Part shown: piece after piece, positions 53,961-62,766 of the stretch
Numbering within the stretch: the first letter of the stretch is position 1
Layout: every line of letters starts with the position of its first letter
Assembly: GCF_900323885.1 (NCBI RefSeq)
Contig: NZ_OOHJ01000018.1
Location: 4,141,001-4,205,000 of the forward strand
Source of the DNA: [Actinomadura] parvosata subsp. kistnae
GTDB lineage: Bacteria > Actinomycetota > Actinomycetes > Streptosporangiales > Streptosporangiaceae
DNA length: 64,000 bases
Reading direction: 5' to 3'
Program-made: the position numbers and the translations under genes
Notes under the pieces: model-generated
The model's database searches: none
Seen by the model: only the letters and a program-made list of their open reading frames with translations
Told to the model about the DNA's origin: nothing

Positions 53961-56900
53961 GCAAACGGCCACCGGAAGGAGCGGCGGGCGAGCGGCCACC
54001 GTCCAGACCCCAAGCGCCGACCGCGCTTCCCACCGCGCTCCCCACCCTGCTTCCCACCGACAAGCTCGTGGCCGGCCGCCGCACCGGCGCCGGCCGCCCG
54101 GTGGGCGAGGCGGCCCGGCGCCGCCTCTGGCTGCTGCTGTGCTGCCTCGGCTTCGGCCTGCTGGCCTTCACCACCAAGCCGGGCCACCTCATCTCCGACA
54201 CCAAGATGGACCTCGCGCTCAACCCGGTCGGCTGGCTGGAGCGCGCCGCCCACCTGTGGGACCTGCAGCACTTCGGCCAGCTCCAGAACCAGGTGGCCGG
54301 CTACATCTTCCCGATGGGCCCGTTCTTCGCGCTGGGCGACCTGGCGGGCGTCGCGCCGTGGGTGACGCAGCGCCTGTGGCTGACGCTGCTGATGTGCGTG
54401 GCCTTCCTCGGCGTGGAGCGGCTGGGCCGGCAGCTCGGCATCGGCACGCCGGGCACCCGCATCGTGGCCGCGCTGGCGTACGCGCTGGCCCCGCGCACGC
54501 TGTCGATCCTCGGCGAGATCTCGATCGAGTGGCTGCCCGCCGCGATGCTGCCGTGGATCCTGATCCCGCTGCTGACCGCCTCGGAGACGGGCCAGCGGGC
54601 GCGCGGGGCCATCAGGTCGGCGCTGGCCGTGGCGCTGTGTGGCGGCGTGAACGCGGTCGCCGTGCTGGCCGTGCTGGTCGCGCCCGTCCTCTACATCGTG
54701 ACCAGGCCGTACCCGGTGCCGCGCTGGCGGCTGCTGGCCTGGTGGTCGGGCGCCGTCGCGGTGGCCACCCTGTTCTGGTCGCTGCCGCTGCTGCTGGTGG
54801 GCCGCTACGCGTTCAACTTCCTGCCGTACACCGAGACCGCGAGCACCACGACGGCCGTCACCTCGCTCACGAACGTGCTGCGCGGCGCCTCCGACTGGGT
54901 GCGCTACCTGCCGCTGAACGGCGTCTTCGAGCAGCCGCCCGGCTTCACGATCGCCACCTCCGCGACCATGGTCGTCGTCACCGGCGTGCTGGCCGCGCTC
55001 GGCCTGGCCGGGCTGTCGCGCCGCGACCTGCCCGCCAAGGGGTTCGTGGTGGCGATGTTCCTGGTCGGCGTGGTGGCGCTGGTGGCGGGGCACGCCGGCG
55101 CGCTGGAGCCGATCGTGGCCGAGCCGGTGCGCTGGCTGCTCGACGGGCCGCTCGCGCCGCTGCGCAACCTGCGCAAGTTCGACCCGCTCGTCCGGCTCGC
55201 GCTCGCCTTCGGGCTGGCCCACCTGCTGGTACGCGCCAGGCTCCCGCTGCGGACGACGGCCGTGGCCGCGTTCGTCGCGCTCGTGCTGCCCGTCTTCAAC
55301 CAGGGCCTGGCCGCGCCCGGCGACTTCCAGCAGGTGCCGTCGCACTGGCGGGAGGCGGCCGACTGGCTCGACCGCAACGCCGGCGACGACGGCGTGCTGG
55401 TGGTGCCGGGCGCCAAGTTCGGCGAGTACGTCTGGGGCCGCCCCCTGGACGAGCCCCTGCAAGCCCTGACCACCGCCCGCTGGACGGCGAGGCAGATCAC
55501 CCCGCCCGGCTCCGTGGGCCTGAGCAGGCTGCTCGACGCCATCGACCAGCGGCTCACCGCCGGCCAGGGCTCGCCGGGGGTGACGGCCGTGCTGCGCCGC
55601 CTCGGCGTCCGCTACCTGCTCGTCCGCAACGACCTCAACCGGGCCACCCTCCAGGGCGCCTGGCCGTCGCGCATGTACGAGGCGCTGCGCGAGTCGCCCG
55701 GCATCAGGAAGGTGCGCTCGTTCGGCGACCTGGTCGGCGACCGGGAGACCGACGACGCGGTGAACCAGGTGGACGCCCCGTTCCCCGCGCTCGACCTGTA
55801 CGAGGTGTCCGGCAGCTCCGACCTGGTCTCCGTCCAGCCGGCCGCCGACGCGCTGGCCGTGCGGGGCGGGCCCGACTCGCTGCTGGCCATGGGCGATCTC
55901 GGCCTGCTGGACGAGGGCCCGGTCCTGGTCAACGGCGACGCCGGCACCCGCGAGGCGCCGACCGTGGTCAGCGACGCGCTGCGGCTGCGCGAGCGCTCGT
56001 TCGGCGAGATCCGGTCGAACTGGTCACCCACCCTCACGGCCGACAGCAAGGCGGATTTCGGCGGCGTCAGGGAGCTGGACCTGCTGGAGGACGGCTGGCT
56101 GGAGGAGACGGCCGTGGCCGAGTACCACGGCATCGCCGGCATCAGCGCGTCCTCCTCGGTCGCGGACCCGTACGCGATCGCCGGGATCAGCAGCAGCGGC
56201 AGCGGCCCGTGGGCGGCCATGGACGGCAACGTGGAGACCGGCTGGCAGAACGACGGCTCCAAGTCCCCGCAGGGCGAATGGCTGCGGGTGGACCTGGCCG
56301 GGCGGATGCGGCTGCCGTACCTGAACGTCATGTTCGCCCCCGACCTGCTGCTCGGCCAGTCCGTGCGGCGGATCGCCGTGGAGACCGAGGCCGGCAGCCT
56401 GGTGCAGGACGTCACCAACAGCACCGACCCGCAGCGGCTGCGCGTGCCCGACGGGCCGACGACCTGGGTGCGGCTCAAGGTCGTCCGGACGGCGAGCGCG
56501 ACGTGGAGCTACGGCCAGCGGATCGGCATCGTCGAGCTGTCGATCCCCGGCGTCACGGCCGGCCGCACGATCCGGCTGCCCGGCGAGGGCGACGTCTACG
56601 TCATGGACCGGGGGCTCGACGAGCGGCCCGCGTGCATGCGCAACCCGTACCGGTGGGTGTGCAACGAGGTGGCGCTGGCCAGGAAGGGGGAGGAGACCGG
56701 GTTCGACCGGACTTTCAGCACCGCGTCCGGCTCGACGGTGAACGTGCGGGGAACCGCCGTGCTGAAGGATCCCGCGCTGGTCGACCGCTTCACCCGCATC
56801 CGTGCGGACCTGACCACCGTGACCGGCTCCTCCCAGCTCAGCGACGACGCCGTGGTCGCGCCCAGGTCGGCGTTCGACGCGGACGGGAGCACCACGTGGA

Positions 56901-58141
56901 TCCCGGACGCCGACGACGCCGAGCCGACGCTCACCCTCGCCTGGAAGGGCAAGCGGAAGATCTCGCGCATCCAGATCGGCCGCCCGGGCGGCGACAAGCA
57001 GCCGCTGGACGTGATCGTGAGCGGCGACGGCGGGCAGGTGCGCGGCGGGCGGGTGGACGAGCGCGGCAACCTCACGTTCAAGGCCATGTCCACCTCGCGG
57101 CTCAAGCTCCGCTTCACCCCGTTCTCCAAGCGGCTGCAGGTGACCGAGCTGGTGGTGCCCGGCGTCGACCCGGTGGGGCGGCCCGCCGACGTCCCGCTCC
57201 GGCTGGCCTGCGGGCTCGGGCCCAGGATCGAGGTGAACGGCAAAGCCATCCCGACCAAGGTCGCCGGCACCCACGCCGACCTGCTCGAACAGCGGCCCGT
57301 GCAGATCCTCGGGTGCTCGAAGGCGGAGCTGGCCGAGGGGGACAACCGGGTGCGGGTGGCCGGCTGGGACCCGTACACGATCGACTCGCTCGTGCTCGGC
57401 ACGCTGCCGCGCCGGCCGGACGGCGTGGAGGGCTCGGTGTCGCGCGGCATCTGGACCACCTCCGCCCGCGAGGTCACGGTGAGCGCGCCGAAGGACGCGT
57501 TCCTCGTCGTCAACGAGAACTACAACGCCGGGTGGCGGGCGCAGATCAGCGGCAAGACACTCAAACCCATCCGGATCGACGGCTGGAAGCAGGGCTGGGA
57601 GCTGCCCGCCGGCACCCAGGGGACCGTCAGGCTCGACTACCTGCCCGACCGCCCCTACCGGCTGGCGTTGCTGCTCGGGCTGGCCGGGATCGCGTTGCTG
57701 GCGCTGGCCGCGCTGGCGCTGCGCGGGCCCCGTCCCGAGCACGTGCGCGAGACGGCCGCCGCGGCCTCCGGGCGGCTGGCCCGGCCGCGGGCGCCGGTCG
57801 TGGTGGTGCTCGCGCTGGCGTTCGGCGGCTGGGTGGCGAACTGGCAGGGCATGCTCGCGGTGCTCGCCGCCGTGCTCGTGACGCTGCTGCTGCGGGCCCG
57901 CGGGCGGCCCGCGCACTGGGCGGCGGCCGGAAGCTTCGGCGTGGCCACGGTGTCGCTGGCGGCCGCCATGGTGCTGCGCGACTACGGCATCGACGTGGAG
58001 CCGCTGATGGACCACGTGCCGCAGCTCGCCGCCGCGGCGGCCGTGGGCGTGCTGTTCGGCCAGCTCGTCACGGAGCCGGCGCGGCCGGCAGCGGAGCCCG
58101 CGCGGGAGCGGGCGGAGCAGGTGCTGACCGGTGTCCGCTGA
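53957..58141 (+). CDS. AftD-like alpha-(1,3)-arabinofuranosyltransferase family protein
   Basis: A 1,394-residue GT-C membrane protein. About eleven helices lie in residues 45-480, with GHLISDTKMDLALNPVGW in the first outer loop holding the catalytic-type acidic residues. A large outer region carries at least two discoidin-like carbohydrate-binding modules (AMDGNVETGWQND near 755, AFDADGSTTWIPD near 975), and a few helices close the C-terminus. This matches AftD/DUF3367 proteins. AftD adds arabinose to arabinogalactan and lipoarabinomannan in mycobacteria; in an organism without those polymers the acceptor is uncertain. GTG 53957 overlaps the GT4 stop. The last 74 bp overlap the convergent acyltransferase gene. 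Confidence 0.88.
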   Translation: MSKRPPEGAAGERPPSRPQAPTALPTALPTLLPTDKLVAGRRTGAGRPVGEAARRRLWLLLCCLGFGLLAFTTKPGHLISDTKMDLALNPVGWLERAAHLWDLQHFGQLQNQVAGYIFPMGPFFALGDLAGVAPWVTQRLWLTLLMCVAFLGVERLGRQLGIGTPGTRIVAALAYALAPRTLSILGEISIEWLPAAMLPWILIPLLTASETGQRARGAIRSALAVALCGGVNAVAVLAVLVAPVLYIVTRPYPVPRWRLLAWWSGAVAVATLFWSLPLLLVGRYAFNFLPYTETASTTTAVTSLTNVLRGASDWVRYLPLNGVFEQPPGFTIATSATMVVVTGVLAALGLAGLSRRDLPAKGFVVAMFLVGVVALVAGHAGALEPIVAEPVRWLLDGPLAPLRNLRKFDPLVRLALAFGLAHLLVRARLPLRTTAVAAFVALVLPVFNQGLAAPGDFQQVPSHWREAADWLDRNAGDDGVLVVPGAKFGEYVWGRPLDEPLQALTTARWTARQITPPGSVGLSRLLDAIDQRLTAGQGSPGVTAVLRRLGVRYLLVRNDLNRATLQGAWPSRMYEALRESPGIRKVRSFGDLVGDRETDDAVNQVDAPFPALDLYEVSGSSDLVSVQPAADALAVRGGPDSLLAMGDLGLLDEGPVLVNGDAGTREAPTVVSDALRLRERSFGEIRSNWSPTLTADSKADFGGVRELDLLEDGWLEETAVAEYHGIAGISASSSVADPYAIAGISSSGSGPWAAMDGNVETGWQNDGSKSPQGEWLRVDLAGRMRLPYLNVMFAPDLLLGQSVRRIAVETEAGSLVQDVTNSTDPQRLRVPDGPTTWVRLKVVRTASATWSYGQRIGIVELSIPGVTAGRTIRLPGEGDVYVMDRGLDERPACMRNPYRWVCNEVALARKGEETGFDRTFSTASGSTVNVRGTAVLKDPALVDRFTRIRADLTTVTGSSQLSDDAVVAPRSAFDADGSTTWIPDADDAEPTLTLAWKGKRKISRIQIGRPGGDKQPLDVIVSGDGGQVRGGRVDERGNLTFKAMSTSRLKLRFTPFSKRLQVTELVVPGVDPVGRPADVPLRLACGLGPRIEVNGKAIPTKVAGTHADLLEQRPVQILGCSKAELAEGDNRVRVAGWDPYTIDSLVLGTLPRRPDGVEGSVSRGIWTTSAREVTVSAPKDAFLVVNENYNAGWRAQISGKTLKPIRIDGWKQGWELPAGTQGTVRLDYLPDRPYRLALLLGLAGIALLALAALALRGPRPEHVRETAAAASGRLARPRAPVVVVLALAFGGWVANWQGMLAVLAAVLVTLLLRARGRPAHWAAAGSFGVATVSLAAAMVLRDYGIDVEPLMDHVPQLAAAAAVGVLFGQLVTEPARPAAEPARERAEQVLTGVR

Positions 58142-59216
58142 GCCTGAGCGCGGGCACCTCGATGAGGTGGTGGCTGCCGACGCTCAGCAGCATCGTCACC
58201 ATGAACGACACCGCCGCCACGCTCGCGAAGTCGCCCTGGAACGGCTGCGCGCCGGTGAGCTTGAGCTGCAGCGTGATCACCGGCGCGTGCCAGAGGAAGA
58301 AGCTGTAGGAGATGCGGCCCAGGTAGGCGCCGACGGGGTTGCCGAGCACCCGGTTCCGCAGCGAACCGGGGCGGGAGGCCAGCGCGAACGGCGCCACCAG
58401 GAGCACGGCCACCGCCGTCTCCAGGCTGACCCGCCACAACGACTGCGACAGGGTGGGCAGCGTGAGCGTGCGGGGGCCGGCCAGCTCGGTGCTGAGCACG
58501 GCGTACAGCAGGCCCGCCAGCACGAGGAGCTGCGGCGCCAGCGAGTCGATCACGCGGCTGTGCCCGATCCACACCGACAGCACCGCCATCGCCATGCCGC
58601 AGGCGAAGTAGACCAGGTGGTACGGCAGCAGCAGCGCGATCTGCGGCTGCTCGAACAGGCGGGCGGCGACCACCGCGGCCACGGTGATCATCGGCAGCAC
58701 GCCGATGCCGACCAGCAGCCGCACCGGCTTGTTGCCGCGGCGCGCGAAGCGGTGCAGCAGCCAGGCCAGGATCGGCAGCAGCACGTAGAACGACATCTCG
58801 ATGGGCAGCGTCCACATCTGGTACAGCCCGTCGGGCACCGGGTCGCCGGGGAAGAAGTTCTGGGCCAGGAGCAGCCACTTGACCCAGCCGGTCCAGTCGT
58901 CGAACGGGCTCCACGCCCACAGCACCAGAGCGGTCACGAGCCAGTAGACCGGCATCACCCGCAGCACCCGGCGCCACAGGTAACGCAGCGGCTGTGGCCG
59001 TGCCGTATTTTCGATCACCGCGCGCGCCCACGGGCGATAGAGCAGCAGGCCCGACAGGAGGAAGAAGATGGGTACGGCGATCCCGAGGCGGCTCATCATC
59101 CAGGGGAGCATGCCCTCGCGGTACATGACACCCGTGTTGCTCCCGACGTGCAGCAGCCAGACGCCGAGTGCCGCGATCGCCCGGATGCCGTCGAGTGCGG
59201 CGTCCCTGCTCTTCAT
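58068..59216 (-). CDS. Acyltransferase family 3 membrane protein
   Basis: A 382-residue polytopic O-acyltransferase. It starts MKSRDAALDGIRAIAALGVWLLHVGSNTG with the conserved His of the first helix. PIFFLLSGLLLYRPW is the family RxxxF-like segment, and FFLWHAPVITLQ is the second conserved His region. It transfers acetyl or succinyl-like groups to cell-surface glycans. ATG 59216 has AGGAG upstream; the longer start at 59339 would cross the operator. Its 3' end overlaps the AftD-like gene, and it is divergent from the DUF3068 gene. Confidence 0.9.
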   Translation of the reverse strand: MKSRDAALDGIRAIAALGVWLLHVGSNTGVMYREGMLPWMMSRLGIAVPIFFLLSGLLLYRPWARAVIENTARPQPLRYLWRRVLRVMPVYWLVTALVLWAWSPFDDWTGWVKWLLLAQNFFPGDPVPDGLYQMWTLPIEMSFYVLLPILAWLLHRFARRGNKPVRLLVGIGVLPMITVAAVVAARLFEQPQIALLLPYHLVYFACGMAMAVLSVWIGHSRVIDSLAPQLLVLAGLLYAVLSTELAGPRTLTLPTLSQSLWRVSLETAVAVLLVAPFALASRPGSLRNRVLGNPVGAYLGRISYSFFLWHAPVITLQLKLTGAQPFQGDFASVAAVSFMVTMLLSVGSHHLIEVPALRLSGHRSAPAPPAPARAPLPAAPAP

Positions 59217-59279
59217 CGCTGCTCCTGCTTTCTCGCTTTCCCGGCCGTCCGACAGGTAGCAGGCCGGGGCCGAAACCAC

Positions 59280-59298
59280 GATAGAACTTGTTTCTATC
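59280..59298. promoter_or_regulatory. Perfect palindrome GATAGAACTTGTTTCTATC
   Basis: GATAGAA and TTCTATC are exact inverted repeats around CTTGT, in the gap between the divergent acyltransferase and DUF3068 genes. The core AAC-TT-GTT agrees with the centre of KstR operators (TNNAACNNGTTNNA), with the last A replaced by T. It may control both genes. Confidence 0.6.
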
Positions 59299-59410
59299 GA
59301 TTTGGTTGCGGTGCGCGGCCCGCCGGTGACGTCCCTCACTCACTGTCATACTTTGTTGCTCGACGATCGGGAACAAACGACAACATGTTCTACAAAATGC
59401 GGAGGCCTCG

Positions 59411-60334
59411 ATGGGTCGTATCTCCACGCTCGTCCTCATCGGGTTCGGGGCTTTCTTCATCGCGCTGGCGCCCCTGCTGAAATTCTGGGCGGCCGGCCAG
59501 ATCATCTCCGCGCCGGCGGACCAGTTCGGCATCTCGCGGCTGGAGGCCAAGGGCGCCCGGTACTTCTCCCTCCAGGACCTCAAGGTGCTGACCGGCGATC
59601 TCGACATCATCGTCACCACGCGCGGGGACGTGAAGGAGGCCAAGGACGACCACGTGGTCTGGGACGAGGCCACGGTCGTCAACGACGTCACCAACAGCCG
59701 CCCGCAGATCGACATCTCCGAGCGCCGCAGCGCCTTCAACCGCTACACCGGCCTGGCGGTGAACTGCTGCAGCAACAACGTCGAGAAGGCGCCGGTGACG
59801 CTGGAGGGGCAGATCTACAAGTTCCCCTTCGACGTGGAGAAGAAGACGTACAAGGTGTTCAACGCCACGGCGCAGAAGGCGTTCGACGCGGTGTTCGTGC
59901 GCGAGGACAAGGTCAACGGGCTGCCCGTCTACGTCTTCGAGCAGACCGTGCCGCCGACCAAGACCGAGACCCGCACCGCTCCGGCGAACGTGCTCGGCAT
60001 CACCGGCGAGACCGGCGACGTGCAGGTGGACCGCTGGTACGACGGCAAGACGACGTTCTGGGTGGAGCCGGTCACGGGCTCGCCGGTGCGGCAGGAGGTG
60101 CAGCGGCACGAGGTGCTCAAGACCCAGGATGGGGTGGAGCGCTCGGCGGCCTTCATCGCCACCGCGAAGATGACCGAGGCGACGGTGAACGACCTGGTCA
60201 AGAACGCGCAGAGCGGCAAGAACACCATCAACCTGCTGCGCAACGTCATCCCGCTGGTGCTGCTCGTCGTGGGCGTCGTGCTGCTCGTGGCCGGGGTGCT
60301 CGTCGGCCGCCGCCGGCCGGAGCCGGCCGAGTAA
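59411..60334 (+). CDS. DUF3068 membrane protein (PorA-family annotation)
   Basis: A 307-residue protein with an N-terminal helix (STLVLIGFGAFFIALAPLLKFWAAG) and a large outer domain (SLQDLKVLTGDLDIIVTTRGDV, NRYTGLAVNCCSNNVE, YKFPFDVEKKTYKVFN, DVQVDRWYDGKTTFWVEPVTGSPVRQEVQRHEV, all partial). It ends with a second helix (LLRNVIPLVLLVVGVVLLVAGVLVG). This is the DUF3068 architecture. The Mtb relative (Rv0227c, from memory) sits next to an acyltransferase and near aftD, like here. The function is unknown; envelope maintenance is likely. A perfect intrinsic terminator follows. Confidence 0.88.
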   Translation: MGRISTLVLIGFGAFFIALAPLLKFWAAGQIISAPADQFGISRLEAKGARYFSLQDLKVLTGDLDIIVTTRGDVKEAKDDHVVWDEATVVNDVTNSRPQIDISERRSAFNRYTGLAVNCCSNNVEKAPVTLEGQIYKFPFDVEKKTYKVFNATAQKAFDAVFVREDKVNGLPVYVFEQTVPPTKTETRTAPANVLGITGETGDVQVDRWYDGKTTFWVEPVTGSPVRQEVQRHEVLKTQDGVERSAAFIATAKMTEATVNDLVKNAQSGKNTINLLRNVIPLVLLVVGVVLLVAGVLVGRRRPEPAE

Positions 60335-60352
60335 ATTCAGGCGCTATTTATC

Positions 60353-60377
60353 GGGCCCGTGAGAACGGGCCCTTTTT
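60353..60377 (+). terminator. Intrinsic terminator after the DUF3068 gene
   Basis: GGGCCCGT (60353-60360) and ACGGGCCC (60365-60372) form an 8-bp stem with loop GAGA, followed by TTTTT. It is the clearest rho-independent terminator in the window after that of ssrA. Confidence 0.92.
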
Positions 60378-60396
60378 CATTGACAGCCATTCTTTA

Positions 60397-60412
60397 CTAG
60401 AACGAGTTATAG
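60397..60412. promoter_or_regulatory. KstR-like operator CTAGAACGAGTTATAG
   Basis: The sequence TAGAACGAGTTATA within it fits TNNAACNNGTTNNA at every fixed position. It lies 86 bp before the start of the nitronate monooxygenase-like gene, downstream of the terminator. Confidence 0.65.
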
Positions 60413-60443
60413 CCGGACGTTACTCACCAGTACCAGACGAAAG

Positions 60444-60466
60444 GTTCTAGTCTAGAACACGTTGCA
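60444..60466. promoter_or_regulatory. Overlapping palindromes: GTTCTAGTCTAGAAC and TAGAACACGTTGCA
   Basis: GTTCTAG/CTAGAAC (60444-60458) is a perfect 7-bp inverted repeat around T. TAGAACACGTTGCA (60453-60466) overlaps it and fits the KstR consensus TNNAACNNGTTNNA. Both lie 32-54 bp before the start codon of the next gene, a good position for repression. Confidence 0.65.
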
Positions 60467-60497
60467 GTTTGCCGTCCTGCGGACGTATTGTCGGGCC

Positions 60498-61604
60498 ATG
60501 CGGACCCGTGTCACGGACATGTTCGGAATCGAGCTCCCGATCTTCGCGTTCAGCCACTGCAGGGACGTGGTCGCCGCCGTCAGCCGGGCCGGCGGCATGG
60601 GAGTGCTCGGAGCGCTCTACTTCACGCCCGAAGAGCTCGAGACCGAGCTCAAGTGGATCGACGACCACGTGGACGGCAAGCCGTACGGGGTGGACGTCGT
60701 CATGCCGGCCTCGTACGAGGGCGCCGACTTCGCCCCCGAGGAGCTGGTCGGCCGCCTCCAGGCCATGATCCCCGAAGGCCACCGGGCCTTCGTCGAGAAC
60801 CTCCTCGCCAAGCACGGCGTCCCGCCCCTGTCGGCCGACGCGGAGGCGGGCCGCGTCCTGCTCGGCTGGACGGACGCCACCGCCCGCCCCCAGGTCGAGG
60901 TCGCCCTGCGCCACCCCATCGCGCTGCTCGCCAACGCCCTCGGGCCGCCGCCCGCCGACGTGGTGGAGCTCGCCCACGCGCACGGCGTCAAGGTCGCCGC
61001 GCTCGCCTCCACCCCGCGCCACGCGCTCAAACAGGTCGAAGTCGGCGTGGACGTGGTCGTCGCCCAGGGCACCGAAGCCGGCGGCCACACCGGCGAGATC
61101 TCCACCATGGTCCTCATCCCGCAGGTCGTGGACGCCGTGGACGTGCCCGTGCTCGCGGCCGGCGGCATCGGCAACGGCCGCCAGATGGCCGCCGGCCTGG
61201 CACTCGGCGCCGAAGGCGTCTGGACGGGCTCGATCTGGCTCGCCGTCGAGGAGGCCGACACGCCCGAACTGGCCAAGCGCCGCATCCTGGAGGCCACCTC
61301 CCGCGACACCGTCCGCTCCCGCAGCTGGACCGGCAAGCCCGCCCGCCTGCTCAGGAACGAGTGGACCGAGGCGTGGGAGTCGGAGGAGTCGCCGGGGACG
61401 CTGCCGATGCCGCTGCAGTTCATGCTGGTCTCGGACGCGCTGCGCCGCATCGGCCGCTCGGACGCCACGGAGCTGGCCACATTCCCCGCCGGGCAGATCA
61501 TCGGCGTGATGAACCAGGTCCGCTCGGCCAAGGACGTGGTGTTCGGCCTCGTGGAGGAGTACGGCGAGGCAGTGGAACGCCTGGACCGCCTCACCGGCGA
61601 CTGA
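60498..61604 (+). CDS. Nitronate monooxygenase / 2-nitropropane dioxygenase-like flavoprotein
   Basis: A 368-residue FMN-dependent TIM-barrel protein. It starts MRTRVTDMFGIELPIFAFSHCRDVVAAVSRAGGMGVLGAL and has the FMN phosphate-binding region VAQGTEAGGHTGEISTMVLIPQVVDAVDVPVLAAGGIGNGRQMAAGLALGAEGVWTGSIWL (quoted in pieces of the family pattern). Members oxidise nitronates or, as in the steroid-ring enzyme IpdC, act on CoA thioesters. Two KstR-like sites upstream argue for a role in steroid or lipid catabolism; that is inference. ATG 60498 fits the family start. Confidence 0.85.
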   Translation: MRTRVTDMFGIELPIFAFSHCRDVVAAVSRAGGMGVLGALYFTPEELETELKWIDDHVDGKPYGVDVVMPASYEGADFAPEELVGRLQAMIPEGHRAFVENLLAKHGVPPLSADAEAGRVLLGWTDATARPQVEVALRHPIALLANALGPPPADVVELAHAHGVKVAALASTPRHALKQVEVGVDVVVAQGTEAGGHTGEISTMVLIPQVVDAVDVPVLAAGGIGNGRQMAAGLALGAEGVWTGSIWLAVEEADTPELAKRRILEATSRDTVRSRSWTGKPARLLRNEWTEAWESEESPGTLPMPLQFMLVSDALRRIGRSDATELATFPAGQIIGVMNQVRSAKDVVFGLVEEYGEAVERLDRLTGD

Positions 61605-61834
61605 CCACTCGAACGGGCACGACGGTGACCAGGCTCTCCAACCCAACGAAGCCGTCGGGGTTACGAGTGTAGAGCGGCAGGCCCCGGCTGGAGGCGACAG
61701 CGACGAGTCCGCCTCGGCCGGGGATCGCGCTTGGCCGAGATCGTGAGTGCGACCAGGCTGCCATACCAGGCCGCCGCGTCGGCATCGAAGGGAAGCGGCT
61801 CAGGTGTCGATGACGCCGACGGCGTGACGATCAT
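61591..61834 (-). pseudogene. Remnant of a VapC-type PIN-domain toxin gene
   Basis: The minus strand has an ATG at 61834 overlapping an upstream TGA (ATGA), as in vapBC pairs. Two frames then contain consecutive pieces of a PIN domain: LPFDADAAAWYGSLVALTIS and AKRDPRPR (about 61712-61801), then, after a frameshift near 61710, GLVAVASSRGLPLYTRNPDGF and VGLESLVTVVPV to a stop at 61591. The first 50-60 residues with the catalytic acidic residues are missing, apart from a possible VIDT trace. The toxin is therefore dead by internal deletion and frameshift. Confidence 0.75.
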
Positions 61835-61936
61835 CCACGGCGACGATGCTTCGCGACCAGGTCGCCGGCACTCAGATCGTTGCGGTTCATGACCTCGTGA
61901 TGCGTCCTGCCCGTGCCTCGCGCCGCCGAGCTCGCT
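61831..61936 (-). pseudogene. Possible antitoxin remnant upstream of the vapC fragment
   Basis: The frame ending in TGA at 61831 reads THHEVMNRNDLSAGDLVAKH and RRRG at its end, plausible for the C-terminus of an antitoxin whose stop overlaps the toxin start. Its 5' part is lost at the end of the enoyl-CoA hydratase gene. Identification rests on position and overlap more than on motif. Confidence 0.4.
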
Positions 61937-62745
61937 CAACGCCCTTCGTAGCGGGCCGGGCGCTTTTCGCGGAAGGCGCGGGTGCCCTCCTTGGCGTCCT
62001 CCGAGCCGATCACCGGCCAGCCCAGCTCGTCCGACACCTTCAGGGCCTCCACCTCCGGCATGCCCAGCGTGTCCCGGTACGTCCGCAGGATGGCCTGCAC
62101 CGCCAGCGGCCCCGAGGCGGCGATGTCCTCGGCCAGCTCGCGGGCCGTCGTGAGGGCCTGGCCGTCCGGGACGACGCGGTTGACCAGCCCCATCGACAGG
62201 GCTTCGGCGGCGGTGACGGGGCGGCCGGTGAGCAGGAGGTCCATGGCGTGGCAGTACGGGATCTGGCGGGGCAGCCGCACGGCGCTGCCGCCCATCGGGA
62301 ACAGGGCGCGCTTGGCCTCGAACAGGCCCAGCGTGGCGGACTCGGCGACGACCCGCAGGTCCGTGCCCACCAGCAGCTCGGTGCCGCCGGCGACCGCGTA
62401 GCCCTCGACGGCGCAGATGATCGGCTTGGTGGGCAGGTCCTCGCGCAGCAGGCCCTTCCAGTGGAAGTTGGGGATCTGTGCGGCCCTGGCCTGCACCTGC
62501 GGGTCGGTGGAGGGCTGGCCCATGGCTTTGAGGTCGGCCCCGGCGCAGAACGTGCCTTCGGCCCCGGTCAGGATCGCCACCCGGATCCCGGGCTCCTCCG
62601 ACGCGTACGCCCAGGCGGAGGCGAGGCCGATCAGCATGTCCGAGGACAGCGCGTTGCGGGCCTCCGGCCGGTTCATGGTGACGGTCAGGACGTGGCCGTC
62701 ACGTTCGATCCGGCAGTGGGGGGTGCTGATCGGCAGGAGCTCCAC
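61936..62745 (-). CDS. Enoyl-CoA hydratase/isomerase (crotonase, EchA19-like)
   Basis: A 269-residue crotonase-fold enzyme that hydrates enoyl-CoA in beta-oxidation. The oxyanion-hole region is FCAGADLKAMG, the second is CAVEGYAVAGGTELLVGTDLRVV, and a catalytic Glu lies in LFEAKRALFPMGGSAVRL. RAFREKRPARYEGR is the usual C-terminus. The GTG start has GGAGG upstream. It is divergent from an acyl-CoA ligase gene; the same arrangement of echA19 and fadD19 occurs in the mycobacterial steroid regulon. The promoter region between them holds KstR2- and KstR-like sites. Confidence 0.9.
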   Translation of the reverse strand: MELLPISTPHCRIERDGHVLTVTMNRPEARNALSSDMLIGLASAWAYASEEPGIRVAILTGAEGTFCAGADLKAMGQPSTDPQVQARAAQIPNFHWKGLLREDLPTKPIICAVEGYAVAGGTELLVGTDLRVVAESATLGLFEAKRALFPMGGSAVRLPRQIPYCHAMDLLLTGRPVTAAEALSMGLVNRVVPDGQALTTARELAEDIAASGPLAVQAILRTYRDTLGMPEVEALKVSDELGWPVIGSEDAKEGTRAFREKRPARYEGR

Positions 62746-62766
62746 GGACGCCTCCGGAGTGATGAG

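Noticed and set aside
60462..60497. Upstream ATG at 60462 as start of the nitronate monooxygenase-like gene
   Set aside because: It would place the start inside the palindromic operator, and the extra 12 residues do not fit the family N-terminus.
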